From positions 9,573,176 through 9,637,175 of the forward strand of contig OZ023187.1 in the NCBI GenBank assembly GCA_963995505.1: a stretch of DNA of 64,000 nucleotides, read 5' to 3'. The translations under genes and the position numbers were made by a program. This DNA is from Hypericum androsaemum (Eukaryota; Streptophyta; Magnoliopsida; Malpighiales; Hypericaceae). The notes under the pieces are model-generated. The model ran no database searches and had not been told where the DNA came from. It worked only from the letters and a program-made list of their open reading frames with translations. Within the stretch, counting starts at the first letter, position 1; every line of letters begins with the position of its first letter. Positions 35,701 to 48,403 of this stretch are shown here, in pieces.

Positions 35701-37870
35701 TTTCTTTTCATTATCTTTCCTTTTCTTGCTTTTTTCTTGCCTTTTCTTGCCATTTCCTTTCCTTTTCTTGCCTTTTCTTTCCTTTTCTTGCCTTTTCATT
35801 CCTTATCTTGCCTTTTCTTGCATTTTCTTTCCTTTTTTTGCCTTATCTTTCCTTTTCGTGCCTTTTCTTGCCTTTTCCTGCCTTATCTTTCCTTTTCTTG
35901 CATTAACTTGCCTTTTTTTGCCTTATCTTGCCTTTTCTTTTCTTATCTTACCTTATCTTGCATTTTCTAAACTTTTCTTTCCTTATCTTGCCTTGTCCTT
36001 TCCTTTTCTAGCTTTTTCTTTCCTTTTCTTGCTTTTCTTGCCTTTTCGTGCCTTTTCTTGCCTTTTCCCTGCCTTTTCTTGCCTTATCTTTCCTTTTCTT
36101 ACCTTATCTTGCCTTTTCTTGCCTTTTCATTCCTTATCTTGCTATTTCCTTGCCTTTTCTTTCCTTTCCTTCCTTGCCTTTTCTTGCCATATCTTTCCTT
36201 ATCTTGCCTTTTCTTATCTTTTTCTTGCCTTTTCTTGCCCTATCATGCCTGTTCTTCCCTTATCTTGCCTTTTCTTTCCTTATCTTACCTTTCCTTGCCT
36301 TTTTTTTTCGTCTCATACCTTTTCCTTGCCTTTTGTTGCCTTATCTTGCCTTTTCTTCCCGTATCTTGCCTTTTCTTGCCATATTTTGCCTTTTCTCGCC
36401 TTACCTTTCCTTTTATTGACTTTTTTTTCTTTATCTTGCCATTTCCTTGCCTTTTCTTTCTTTTTCTTGCCTTATCTTGCCTTATCTTACCGTTTCATAT
36501 CTTTTCATGCCTTTTCCTACCTTTTCTTATCTTATTTTGCCTTTTCTTTCATTTTCTTTCCGTATCTTGCCTTTTCTTATCTTTTCTTTCCTTACCTTGC
36601 CTTTTCCTTGCCTTTTCTTTCCTTTTCTTGCCTTTTTGTGACTGTTCTTCCCATTTTCTTGCCTTTTCTTGCCTTGTCTTTTCTTTTCTTGCCTTTTCTT
36701 GCCTCATCTTTCCTTTTCTTGACTTATCTTGACTTTTCTTGCCTTATCATGCCTTTTTTACCTTATCTTGCCAATTCCTTGCCTTTTCGTTCCTTTCCCA
36801 TCCATTTCTTGCCTTATCTTGCCTTTTTTTACCTTTTCTTTGCCTTTTGTTTTCTTATCTTGACTTTTCCACACCATTTCTTGCTTTTTCTTGCATTTTC
36901 TTTCCTTATCTTTCCTTTTCTTATCCTTTCTTGCCTTTTCTTGCCTTATCTTGCCTTTTCTTTCCTTTTCTTGCCTTATCTTGCCTTTTATTGCCTTTAC
37001 TTCCCCTATCTTGCCATTTATTGCCTTTTCTTTCCTTATCATTCTTTTCCTTACCTTTTCTTGCCTTTTACTTGCCTTTTCTTGCCTTATACTTGCCTTT
37101 TCTTGCCTTTTCTTACCTTTTCTTCCCTTAATATGCCTTTTCTTTCCTTATCTTGCTTTTTCCTTTCCTTTTCTTTACTTTTCTTGCCTTTTCTTGCCAT
37201 ACCTTGCCTTTTCCTTGCCTTTTCTTGCCTAATCTTTCATTTTCTTGCCTTTTCTTGCCATTTCCTTGCCTTTAATTGCCTTATCTTGCCGTATCTTGCC
37301 TTTTCTTGCCTTTTCTTTCCTTATCTTGCCTTATCTTGCCTTTTTTTTGCCTTTTCTTTCCTTTTTTGCCTTATGTTGCCTTTTCGTGCCTTTTCTTGAC
37401 TTTTTTTTGCCTTTTCTTGCCTTATCTTTTCTTTTCTTGCCTTATATTTACTTTTCTTGCCTGATCTTGCCTTTTCATGCCTTATCTTGCCTTTTCTTAA
37501 CTTTTGTTTCCTTATGTTGCATTTTCCTTTCCTTTTCATGCTTTTCTTGCCTTTTCGAGCCTTTTCTTGCCATTTCCTTGCCTTATCTTGCCTTATCTTT
37601 CCTTTTCTTGCCTTATCTTACCTTTTCTTTCCTTATCTTGCCTTTTCTTGCCTTATCTTATCTTTTTCTTGCCTTATCTTGCCTTTTCTTCCCTTATGTT
37701 GCCTTTTCTATTCTTATCTTGCCTTTTCTTTCTGTATCATGCCTTTTCCTTGCCTTTTCTTGTCTTTTCTCGCCTTACCTTGCCTTTTGTTAACTTTTCT
37801 TTCCTTATCATACTTTTCCTTGCCTTTCCCTGCCTTTTCCATGCCTTTAATGGCCTTTTCTTAGCTTATC

Positions 37871-37950
37871 TTACTTTTTATTGCCTTTTCTTACCTTTTT
37901 ATTGCCTTTTCTTACCTTTTTATTGCCTTTTCTTACCATTTTTATTGCCT
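37871..37950 (+). repeat. Local 21-bp dimer repeat, 3-4 copies
   Basis: TTTTTATTGCCTTTTCTTACC recurs three times with a 21-bp period before mutating to ACCATTTTTATTGCC. It is a short cassette amplification in which one unit has gained a T, shifting the decamer register. Confidence 0.88.
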
Positions 37951-38320
37951 TTTTTTTCCTTTTCTTGCCTTATCATGCCTTTTCTTTCCTTATATTGCCA
38001 TTTTCTGGCCTTTTCTTTCCTTTGCTTGCTTTTTCTTACCTTATCTTACCTTTTTTTACCATTTCCTTGCCTTTTCTTGCCTTTACTTCCCTTATCTTGC
38101 CTTTTCTTTCCTTATCTTGCCTTTTCCTTGCCTTTTCTTTCCTTATCTTTCATTTACCTTGTCTTTTCTTGCCTTATCATCCCTTTTCTTTCCTTATCTT
38201 ACCTTTCTTGCCTTATCGTGCTTTTTCTTGCATTTTCTTCCCTTATCTTGCCTTTTCTAGCCATTTCTTACCTTTTCTTCCCTTATCTTGCCTTTTCTTG
38301 CCTTTCCTTTCCTTTTCTTG

Positions 38321-38561
38321 ATGATAAGGCAAGAAAAGACAACAAAATTGCAAGAAAAGGAAAGAAAAGGCAAGGAAAAGGCAAGATAAGGAAAGAAAAG
38401 GCAAGATAAGGGAAGTAAAGGCAAGAAAAGGCAAGGAAAATGTAAGAAAAGGTAAGATAAGGCAAGAAATGGCAAGCAAAGGAAAGAAAAGGCAAGAATA
38501 TGGCAATATAAGGAAAGAAAAGGCATGATAAGGCAAGAAAAGGCAAGATAAGGGAAGAAAA
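38321..38561 (-). repeat. Inverted block of decamer array (about 241 bp)
   Basis: The + strand switches abruptly from pyrimidine units to GATAAGGCAAGAAAAGGCAA-type purine units at 38321 and back at about 38561. The reverse complement of the block aligns closely with 37955-38180 just upstream, sharing TTATATTGCC, TTTCCTTTGCTTGC and CCTTTACTTCCCTTATC in the same order and ending at the same TTATCAT. It is therefore an inverted copy of the neighbouring sequence, with a spacer of about 140 bp (38181-38320). It is the only orientation switch I found in the array. Confidence 0.95.
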
Positions 38562-39689
38562 TGCCTTTTTGTGAATTTTCTTCCCTTTTTCTTGCCTTTT
38601 CTTGCCTTTTCTTTCCTTTTCTTGCCTTATCTTACCTTTTCTTGCCTTATCTTGCCTTTTCTTGCCTTATCTTGACTTTTCTTGCCTTATCATGCCTTTT
38701 TCTTCCTTATCTTGCCATTTCCTTGCCTTTTCTTTCCATTACTTGCCTTTTCTTTCCTTTCCTTGCCATTTCTTGCCATTTCTTACCTTTTCTTTGCCTT
38801 TTCTTTCCTTATCTTGACTTTTCCTCATCTTTTCATGCTTTATCATGCCATTTATTTCCTTATCTTGCCATATCTTGCCTTTTATTACCTTTTCTTCCCT
38901 TATCTTGCCGTTTATTGCCTTTTCTTTCCTTATCATACTTTTCCTGCCCTTTTTTTGCCTTTTACTTGCCTTTTCTTGCCTTATCTTGCATTTTCTTCCC
39001 CGATTATGCCTTATCTTGCCTTTTCTTTCCTTATCTTGCTTTTTCCTTGCCTTTTCTTTTCTTTTCTTTCCGTTTCTCACCTTTTCTTGCCTTTTCCTTG
39101 CTTTTTTTTGCCTAATCTTTCCTTTTCTTGCATTTTCCTTGCCTTTTCTTGCAATTTCCTTGCCTTTTATTGCCTTATCTTGCCTTTTCTTGCCGTATCT
39201 TAACTTATTTTGCCTTATCTTTGCTTTTCTTGCCTTTTCTTTCCTTATCTTGCCTTTTCTTTCCTTTTTTCCCTTATCTTGCCTTTTCGTGCCTTTTCTT
39301 GCCTTTTCTTGCCTTATCTTTCCTTTTCTTGCATTATCTTGCATTTTCTTGCCTGATCTTTCCTTTTCTTGCATTATCTTGCCTTTTCTTGCCTTATCTT
39401 TCCTTTTCTTACCTTATCTTGCCTTTTCTTGCCTTATATTGACTTTTTTTGCCTTATCAAGCCTTTTCATTCCTTATCTTGCCATTTCCTTGCCTTTTCT
39501 TTCCATTTCTCCCTTGCCTTTTCTTGCCTTACCTTTCTTTATCTTGCCTTTCTTTATCTTGCCTTTTCTTATCTTTTTCTTGCCTTTTTTTGCCTTTTCT
39601 AGCCTTTTATTGCCATATCTTCCCTTTTCTCGCCTTACCTTACCTTTTATTGACTTTTCTTTCCTTATCATACTTTTCCTTGCCTTTTC

Positions 39690-40555
39690 TTGCATTTTCT
39701 TGCCTTATCATTTCTTGTTTTTTCCTTATCTTGCCAATTCCTTGCCTTTTCTTTCCTTTCCTTTCCTTTTCTTGCCTTTTCTTTCCTTTCCTTGCCATTT
39801 CATACCTTATCTTGCCTTTTCTTACCTTTTCTTTGCCATTCTTTGCCTTTTCTTGCCTCGTCATGCCTTTTCTTTCCTTATCTTGACTTTTGCTTGCCTT
39901 TTTTTGCCTTATCATGCCTTTACTTTCCTTATCTTGCCTTTTCCTTGCCTTTTTTGCCTTATCTTGCTTTTTCTTGCATTTTCTTTGCTTATCTTGCATA
40001 TATTGCCTTTTCTTCCCTTATCTAGCCTTTTCTTGCCATATCTTCCCTTTTCTCGCCTTACCTTACCTTTTATTGACTTTTCTTTCCTTATCATACTTTT
40101 CCTTGCCTTTTCCTAGCCTTTTATGCATTTTCTTGCCTTATCATTTCTTGTTTTTTCCTTATCTTGCCATTTCCTTGCCTTTTCTTTCCTTTCCTTTCCT
40201 TTTCTTGCCTTTTCTTTCCTTTCCTTGCCATTTCATACCTTATCTTGCCTTTTCTTACCTTTTCTTTACCTTTCTTTGCCTTTTCTTGCCTCGTCTTGCC
40301 TTTTCTTTCCTTATCTTGACTTTTCTTGCCTCGTCTTGCCTTTTCTTTCCTTATCTTGACTTTTGCTTGCCTTTTCTTGCCTTATCATGCCTTTACTTTC
40401 CTTATCTTGCCTTTTCCATGCCTTTTCTTGCATTTTCTTGCCTTATCTTGCCTTTTCTTGCATTATCATGCCTTATCTTACCATTTCTTTCCATGTGTTT
40501 GTTTTCCTTCCCTTTTCTTTCCTTATCTTTTTTTTCCTTGACTTTTCTTGCCTTT
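39690..40555 (+). repeat. About 433-bp tandem duplication in domain R
   Basis: The segment starting CATTTTCTTGCCTTATCATT, with TTGTTTTTTCCTTATC and TTTCATACCTTATC downstream, begins near 39690 and again near 40123 with few differences. It marks an intermediate-length exchange unit in domain R. Confidence 0.85.
40282..40361 (+). repeat. 40-bp duplication (TTGCCTCGTC cassette)
   Basis: A four-decamer cassette, TTGCCTCGTC, TTGCCTTTTC, TTTCCTTATC and TTGACTTTTC, is present twice in direct succession. Confidence 0.85.
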
Positions 40556-43259
40556 TTTTCCTTTTCTTACCTTTTCTTGCCTTTTCATGCTTTATCTTGC
40601 CTTTTCCTTGCCTTATCTTATCTTTTCCTTGCCTTATCTTGTCTTTTCTTGCCTTATCTTTCCTTTTCTTGCCTTATCTTGCCCTTTCTTATCTTTTCTA
40701 TCCTTATCTTGCCTTTTCCTTGCTTTTTCTTGCCTTTTATTCGCTTTTCTTGCCTTTTTGTGCCTTTTCTTGCATTTTTTTTGCCTTATCATGCCTTATC
40801 AAGCCTTATCATGCCTTTTCGGGCCTTTTCGTGCCTTTCTTATCTTTTCTTTCCTTATCTTGCCTTATCTTGCATTTTCTTTCCTTTTCTTGCCTTTTTT
40901 GGCCTTTTCTTGCCTTTTCGTGCCTTTCCTTATCTTGCCATTTTCTTTCCTTTTCTTTCCTTTTCTTTCCTTTTCTTTCCTTGCCATGTCTTACCTTTTC
41001 TAACCTTTTCCTTGCCTTTTCTTGCCTTGTCTTTCCGTTTCTTCCATTATCTTACCTTTTCTTTCCTTATCTTGCCTTTTCCTATCTTTTCTTTCCTTAT
41101 CTTGACTTTTCCATGCCTTTTCGTGCCTTATCATGCCTTTTCTTTCCTTAACTTGCCTTTTCCTTGCCTTTTCTTGCCTTATCTTGCTTTTCTTGCATTT
41201 TCTTTCATTATTTTGCCTTTTCTTGTCCTTTCTTGCCTTATCTTGCCTTTTCTTTCCTTTTCTTTCATTATCTTGCCTTTTATTGCCTTTTCTTGCCTTA
41301 TCTTGCCGTTTATTACCTTTTCTTTCCTTATCACACTTTTCCTTCCCTTTTTTGTCCTTTTCCTTGCCTTTCCTTGCCTTATCTTGTATTATCCTACCTT
41401 TTCTTGCCTTATCTTGCCTTATCTTGCCTTATCTTGCTTTATCTTGCCTTTTCTTGCCTTTTCTTGCCTTATCTTGCCTTTTCTATTCTTATCTTGCCTT
41501 TTCATACCTTTTCTTTCCTTTTCTTGTCTTATGTTGCCTTTTCGTGCCTTTTCTTGCCATATCATACCATATCTTTCCTTCTCTTGCCAGATCTTCCCTT
41601 TTCTTGCCTTATCTTACCTGATCTTGCCTTTTCTTACCTTTTCTTGCCTGTTCTTGTCTTTTTCTTGCCTTTTTTCCCTTATCTTGCCTTTTCTTGCCTT
41701 ATCTTGCCTTTTCTTGCCTTATCTTGACTTTTCTTGCCTTATTAAGCCTTTTCTTTCCTTATCTTGCCATTTCCTTGCTTTTTCTTTCCTTTCCTTGCCT
41801 TTCCTTTCCTTATCTGGCCTTTTTTTGTCTTTTCTTCCCTTATCTTGCCTTTTTTTTCCTTATCCTTTTCCTTGCCTTGCCTTTTCTTTCCTTTCCTTGC
41901 CATTTCTTGCCCTATCTTGCCTTATCTTGCCTTTTCTTACCTTTTCCTTGCCTTTTTATGACTTGTCTTACCTTTTCTTCCCTTATCTTCCCTTTTCTTT
42001 CCTTATCTTGCCCTTTCCTTGCTTTTTCTTGTCTTTTCTTTCCTTATCTTGACTTTTCCCTGCCTTTTCTTCCCTTATCTTACCTTTTCTTTCCTTATCT
42101 TGCCTTTTCCTTGCCTTATCTTTTCTTTTCTTTCCTTATCGTACCTTTTCCTTGCCTTTTCTTGTTTTTTCTTCCATTTTCATCGCTTAACTTGCCTTTT
42201 CTTTCCTTATCTTGCCATTTGTTGCCTTATCTTGCCTTTTCTTGCCTTACCTTGCCTTATATTGCTTTTTCTTTCCTTATCATATTTTCCTTGCCTTTTC
42301 TTGCATTTTATTGCCTTATCTTACCTTTTCTTTCCTTATCTTGCTTTTTTCTTGCCTTTTCTTTCCTAATCTTGCATTTTCCTTGTCTTTTCTTGCCTTA
42401 TCATTCCTTTTCTTTCCTTATCTTGCCTTTTCCTTGCCTTATCTTTCCTTTTCTTACCTTTTCCTTGCCTTTTCTTGCCTTCACTTCCCTTAGCTTGCCT
42501 TTTCTCTTCCTTATCTTGCTTTTTCCTTGCCTTTTCTTGCCTTTACTTTCCTTATCTTGCATTATCCTTATCTTTTCTTGCCTTATCATGCCTTTTCTTC
42601 CTTTATCTTGTCTTTTCTAACCTTTTCTTGCCTTATCTTGCTTTTTCTTGCTTTTTCTTCCCTTATGTTATCTTTTCTTACTGTTTCTTGCCTTATCTTT
42701 TATTTTCTTTCCTTTTCTTGCCTTATCTTATCTTTTATTATCTTTTCTTCCCTTTTATTACTTTTTCATTCCTTATCTTGCCATTTCTGGCCTTATCATG
42801 CCTTTTCTTTCCTTATATTTCCATTTCCTTGCCTTTTCTTTCCTTGGCTTGCCTTTTTTTGCCTTATCTTGCCTTTAGTGGCCTTATATTGCCTTTTCCT
42901 TGCCTTTTCTTGTCTTATCTTGCCTTTTCTTTCCTTATCTTGCCTTTTCCTTGCCTTCTCTTTCCTTATCTTGCCTTTTCCTTATCTTTTGTTGTCTTAT
43001 CATGCCTTTTCTTTCTTTATCTTGCATTTTCCTTACCTTTTCTTGGCTTTTCTTACTTTTTTTTGTATTTTCTTCCCTTATCTTGCCTTTTCTTACCCTT
43101 TCTTGCCTTATCTTGCCTTATTTGTCTTTTCTTCCTTTTTCTTGCCTTATCATGGCTTTTATTGTCTTATCTTATGGTTTATTGCCTTTTCTTTCCTTAT
43201 CAAACTTTTCCTTCCCTTTTCTTACCATTTCTTGCCTTATCTTGCATTTTCTTCCCTTA

Positions 43260-43264
43260 TCATG
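43260..43264. other. Target site duplication TCATG, left copy
   Basis: TCATG precedes the TG of the LTR and is repeated exactly at 51780-51784. It is the 5-bp duplication expected of LTR retrotransposon integration. Removing the element restores TTATCATGCC decamers. Confidence 0.95.
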
Positions 43265-43349
43265 TGTCACGACCCAAATTGGTGGTCGGTGACTGGCGCT
43301 AGACTTCAACTCCTTTAATCACAAAGAAATCTAGACAGCCTCAAACGTA

Positions 43350-43374
43350 TTCTCAATATATGTGCACATATGCC
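43350..43374. other. Filler DNA at an LTR deletion junction
   Basis: The deletion junction holds CTCAATATATGTGCACATATG plus CC, an exact copy of 43463-43485, 111 bp away in the same LTR. It is followed by AAC at both places. This looks like template switching during double-strand-break repair or replication. Confidence 0.88.
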
Positions 43375-44983
43375 AACTCCGACACGAGGATACCATATCT
43401 CAAAGGCACCATCAGAAACCAACCCAGCCGGACAAACAGATCATATCAGAATCTATTGTATCCTCAATATATGTGCACATATGCCAACATCCCCAGTTGT
43501 TCACGGGTAGATCTCTGCCTAGACGTCCATATCACAGAGCGAAGCCATTCATATAACAGACTTTCATATCATAACAAATTCATAGGATCCCAAAACATAT
43601 CAAATATATCCAGTGCCTCGCTAGGCTAGATTAAACAAACTTTTACAAATCATAATGTCTTGCAAATGCTCATATGACAAATGTACAAATGCACTCATAT
43701 TACCATATTCAAATCATGACAAATAAATAGTGTGTGCCAAAGAAAGCACGAGTCACATATTATTTGTTTACCGATTTTAGGCTGACAACCATTTGAATAA
43801 AACTATGAAGTTTCATTCCGCATCTAGATTTCTTCTCGAATTTTATTCTTCCGAGTTCCTTATTCGTAGAGACTCCTCCAAAATCTCCTCAATTAGATTA
43901 CAAAGGCTGTTGAATAAGAAATTGATTCCATCCACCACAAATCAAACAACACACTTAATTTATAATTTTATTAACAGTAAGCGTAACTAATACATGTTCT
44001 CGCTTGAACACTAACGCTATTACATTTTTAATATGCGCTCTCCTAATTTATAATGATTCTTTTCAATCTATACATATCAATCTATTTTTCTACAGAAATT
44101 AATTATCCTTCCAAGTTCTCATTCTACATTTCTCAATTTTTCTATCTTAGTATCGTCTCAATGCATTAACCTTCTAAGAAGCCCAAAACACCCGACAAAT
44201 TATAAATTCATAGCTCATGACATGGATGAACAAGCTTTCATGAAGATTAAACTAATCAATTTGGCTACATGAACTGTTAGTTGCCTTTTTCTCGTAAAGT
44301 CTTCCAATTTACTTAAAAAGCTAATTCAATTCCTTCTTTTCCATATTTACATTAAGAAGTCACCAACAAACAGTTTGTTAGTAGCAAATTATACTAATAA
44401 TTTATAACTCACCTTCTTCCGGTCCCTTATCACATTTCTTGTCTTTATTTTTTTATTTTCTCAGATTACTTTTTCAATTTTCCTATCTCGGTTTTCTTTC
44501 CTATATGTTAAAAGCTTAATCATTCAATTTCCCTTTACCAATTCTTGTCCACATATGTTACTCAACTGTGAGAAATTTAAAAATAAAGTTCATCTTCCCT
44601 TTACATATTTGTCACTCGCAAATACTGTCATACTTATAAGTAGTGAAGATAGCTTACCTAGCTTTGATCTTATTGAATGGCTCCTTCTTTGTTAGTTTCA
44701 TTTTCAGTCCTTGCTATCCTTTTATTTTCATGGTTTGGTTTACTGTGGGTTTCGGTGAAACTTGAGGAAACCAAGTTCACCACTTCTTCCTATTTTATAA
44801 TAGAAATTTGTTTTGAGGTGGCTCTATTTTAGATTGCCACGTTTTCTTTCTTCTTCTTTTTTACTTTGCCACGTTGTACTTAGCTTTTTCTTCTTCTTTT
44901 TTTAGCCTAGTTTCTGTAGTTGTTAGATCATTATCTCTTGCCTAAGATGTAGGCTTAACCAACACGTTATTTTTACCTCTTTT

Positions 44984-44992
44984 TTATATATA
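44984..44992 (-). promoter_or_regulatory. Candidate TATA box in the 3' LTR
   Basis: On the - strand TATATATAA is followed by an A-rich run. It lies 480 bp from the LTR start, exactly as in the other LTR. Plausible U3/R core promoter element; no experimental support. Confidence 0.45.
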
Positions 44993-45472
44993 GTTGAATT
45001 CTATCCATGAATCCCGCCTACCATTTTCTTCTATCTTTTTGTTTTACGATTTTGTTTGTAATTTTCATATATATCTTCTTACCTTATCACATTATTATGA
45101 AGCCTACTAAAACTTATCTATCCAGCTCGCGCACCATTAAAATATCTACATCTAAATTACATCTTTGAAATGTCTACCAAACATTAAATATTTCTTATGA
45201 TCATAATTTTTGATCAAAAAGTAGAATTATAAAATTTATTTCCTTTCTGAAAATCACGTCCACAATTTATAAATATATGAATTTAATTTATTTAATTCTC
45301 CAGCTTTGTGAATCTCCAATATATAAATATTCTCACTTAGCATCATTCTTATAATCTATAAATCATCAATTTATCTAGATATCTTCACACATAATATATC
45401 CTTATTGTACCAATTGATTAAGAATACTTGATTAAATTTAACTAAGTTTAATTCACATAATCGGGTATTACA

Positions 45473-45486
45473 TTCTTCCCTCCTTA
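45473..45486 (-). other. Polypurine tract
   Basis: On the - strand TAAGGAGGGAAGAA lies directly against the TG of the 3' LTR, where the plus-strand primer for reverse transcription is expected. Confidence 0.93.
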
Positions 45487-48309
45487 TAAAAATTCGATCC
45501 CCAAATTTATGATCATTTAAATAGATAAGTACTTTATTAATATCTTATCACATGTGTTTGTATTTCGTGTATTGTGTCCCCCCTTACTTTGTACATTTGA
45601 AACCCTCTCTTTCAAATCTTTCCTATCCAAAATTCTCTTTTTTTAGCACTTCCAATATGCCATATTTATCTATTCTCAGCTATTTTGGCTTCAGACAAGA
45701 GTGGGGTAGTATAAGTGAGTGAAAAAGTCACTACTGTTGTGGCGAGGCCAACAAGCCCATGGCCTAATTTGTCTAAATTTTTAAAAAAGTCAACGTATCT
45801 AAGTTGTAACCTACATCTTCTACCAAACTCATTGTCTCTTTCATATATGAGACTTTGAGTAAATGTGTGTTCTCACATTAAACTGTATTTCTTTCCATCT
45901 CTTAACCTTATAAATAACATTAATCTTTTTCTGTATTTTCCAAAGTATTTAAAAATTGAAGTAACCCCTTTGATCAAAGTTTCAACAACTTATTTGTTAT
46001 ACGATCGTTCTTCTACTTCCACAGATAACTTGACCAATTTTCTGAGTTTCTAATCCAATACCCTAACCCTAATCATAAAGGGTACAACATTCTTATGTGT
46101 CGACTATGCCGGTTGAATGACAACTGATAATCATCTTGTCGAATTCTTTCGACAAAATCTCATGAACTTTCAAACTTATTGTTCTCTATTTCATGTCATA
46201 TACATTTGAAAAGAGTGTAACTCCAAATCTAATTCTTTCTGACATTACCAAGAAGTTAGTCAAAAATCTTATTATCTTTTTTCTTCATTTTTCTTAGACA
46301 CAAACTTACTTATTTGTAATTATCTTCATATTTGTTACCTCCATATTTCTTAAATCCTTTGTTGTACTTATAATTCTTTCTATAAATTTCTCTTAATTCT
46401 ATTTTTTTTGGATCATGTATTTAATAGTTCTACTCAACTCTTATTTAGGTCATTCATGGACTATATCTTTCGTAATTTTACTAACATTTATTCAGTCAAC
46501 CCAACAAGGTGAAAATCTTACATACATTTAATTCATTAATTCTCAAAGAGTTGCTTGTCACTCTGACATAAACAAAGACTTTTTGATTCGTAAAGTTGTA
46601 TGTATCTATTGAATTTTTGAAAACTAAATCGCTTCAACAACTAACAGTATTACTTTGTCACCTCCATAAATCAAATTATCATAACCTTTAAATCCACAAA
46701 TATCTCATCTTAGCTACTTACTTCCCAACTATCCTTTTTTTTCTTCCAAAATTCTCATTATAAATCTTGTGCTCTTCTTTGATAACCATATGCACCAAAT
46801 ATTCTTAAATAAAATCATGAACTTGTTTTTCTTATAGGTTTGAGCAATTGGATCATAATCCTTATAACAAATTTTCATTGTACTAATGAACTAGATAATA
46901 CATCACAACCTCGTAGCATACACTGAGTTCCAAAGATCAGTCCTCTTTCAATAGCACCATGACCTTATGTCATTTATCTTACAATTTGACAAAACCACCT
47001 TAAAATATTTACCAACCTACAATAATCTTTGTCCTTAAGTTTTTTCAACTTTTTTATTCCATAGTCATCATACTAATCAATCTTGCTTTCAAAACTAACT
47101 AACTCATCATCCATCAAACCTCAATGAATTTTCTTTCCCCAGTAAATCTCGTTGCTTTTCAAGTTTCCCATAAACAACATTTTTTACTTGTTATACATAG
47201 ATAATATCAGTCGCGCAAAACTTCATACCAAAGCTCACGTATCTTAGCAGATATCTCTTTTATCTTCATTACCATCCCATTTTAAACTACAAAATTTCAT
47301 TCTTCAAAAGACTCTAGCATACCTCGATAATTTTGTCTTTGCTTGTACATAGATTCTCTAGTTCTCAACATAATTATCTTGGTGTTTCGTAGACCATTCA
47401 ACATGTTTTTGTTTTATAACCACAAAATAGCTAAAGGGTTTACTTGATGGAGTGGTATCTACAAATACTTCCATCAAAGCACATATCATTTTACCTTTAC
47501 CTGGCATTTTTTTGAAAGTTTGACATTTTCTAAAATTTGAACCAAATTTCATTGTAGTTTATTTTCATACTAATACAAATTTATGACTATTAAGCCAGTC
47601 ATATCTTGTCCCATCACATCTCAAAATTTTGTATAATAAAACATAGGTTCCAAAGCCTACATATCATAGTTACTCATATTTCTTAATCTTTCACTTCTCA
47701 AAATAATTACTTTACAATATTTTCTTTACCGACTTTGAGTTATCCTAAATTCCTGTTTACTAGTCAAATTATTTTCGTCAGTTTCTATCTCCGAGTCATT
47801 GTCTAGCTGATAATTTATCTCAAATTTTTTTCTTGTAACAATAACATCTGCTTCCTACTCTCTTATAGAGCTTGCACAATGTCATCTCAATATTGGTGTA
47901 TTTATTGTAGCTATAGGCTACATGATTTGTAGATTATCAAAGTTTTATGTCAGAATTCTATCTCACATATTCTTCAAGACTTAGATTATATGCATCAAAT
48001 CATTATCTGATTATACAAAGAAATATTACTCAAATTCAAAAGGCTTCTCTATAGCCTCTGAAGTCTTTTGTCGAACCAATAGGTAGAATTTTATAGTTTG
48101 GTCAAAACTATTGACCTTTTATGCTTTATATTGTTTGACTACCTTGTCTATTACAGTTGAGAAAATTATTTTATCAAAAGTCTATCAAAATATCTCTTTT
48201 CCAAAATTCATAGCCATAATTCAAATCAAGATTCATTCTCAATTTTAACTTACTCAGAGTATTCAAAGTTGTAAAAGTAATAACTTAATCACATAATTTT
48301 ATCCATAAT

Positions 48310-48347
48310 AAATTATGAATGACGTTATATGGAAGGAGCATATATGA

Positions 48348-48403
<56 letters not shown>

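Larger units (their letters stand above)
32797..43264 (+). repeat. Decameric array, domain R (first part)
   Basis: Same decamer and orientation as before. The recurring marker phrase is TTATTGCC, TTTTCTTTCC then TTATCATACTTTTCC (near 35555, 37020, 38920, 39645, 40070, 41310 and 43175), with a companion phrase TTATCATGCC, TTTTCTTTCC then TTATATTGCC (near 35086, 37972 and 34550). The same markers continue after the LTR retrotransposon. TTATC units are frequent. One block (38321-38561) is inverted. No gene seen; all long frames follow from the repeat. Confidence 0.96.
43265..45472 (-). repeat. 3' LTR (2208 bp, internally deleted)
   Basis: Collinear with the 5' LTR except that 580 bp present there (49098-49677) is replaced here by 25 bp (43350-43374). 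On the - strand it starts TGTAATACCCG and ends GGTCGTGACA. Mismatches are dense in 43375-43800 (about 19) and sparse in 43800-45472 (about 15). Confidence 0.95.

Noticed and set aside
38243..38546. Overlapping - strand hydrophobic frames
   Set aside because: They only mark the inverted block, which reads like the + strand array from the other side. Reported as an inversion instead.
38739..39374. K/R/Q/E-rich - strand frame of 211 codons, and similar short ones elsewhere
   Set aside because: These are the complement of the decamer (EKARKGKKRQ-like); they end wherever a TTATC unit gives TAA in frame.
43360..43629. Frame of 89 codons that recurs as similar frames at 49759-49983 and (on the - strand) 63580-63765
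   Set aside because: The apparent conservation follows from LTR nucleotide homology. The frames lie antisense to the element and differ in length.
47358..47552. 64-codon - strand frame inside the retrotransposon
   Set aside because: No gag or pol motif, an AT-rich background with stops all around, and the length is within chance.
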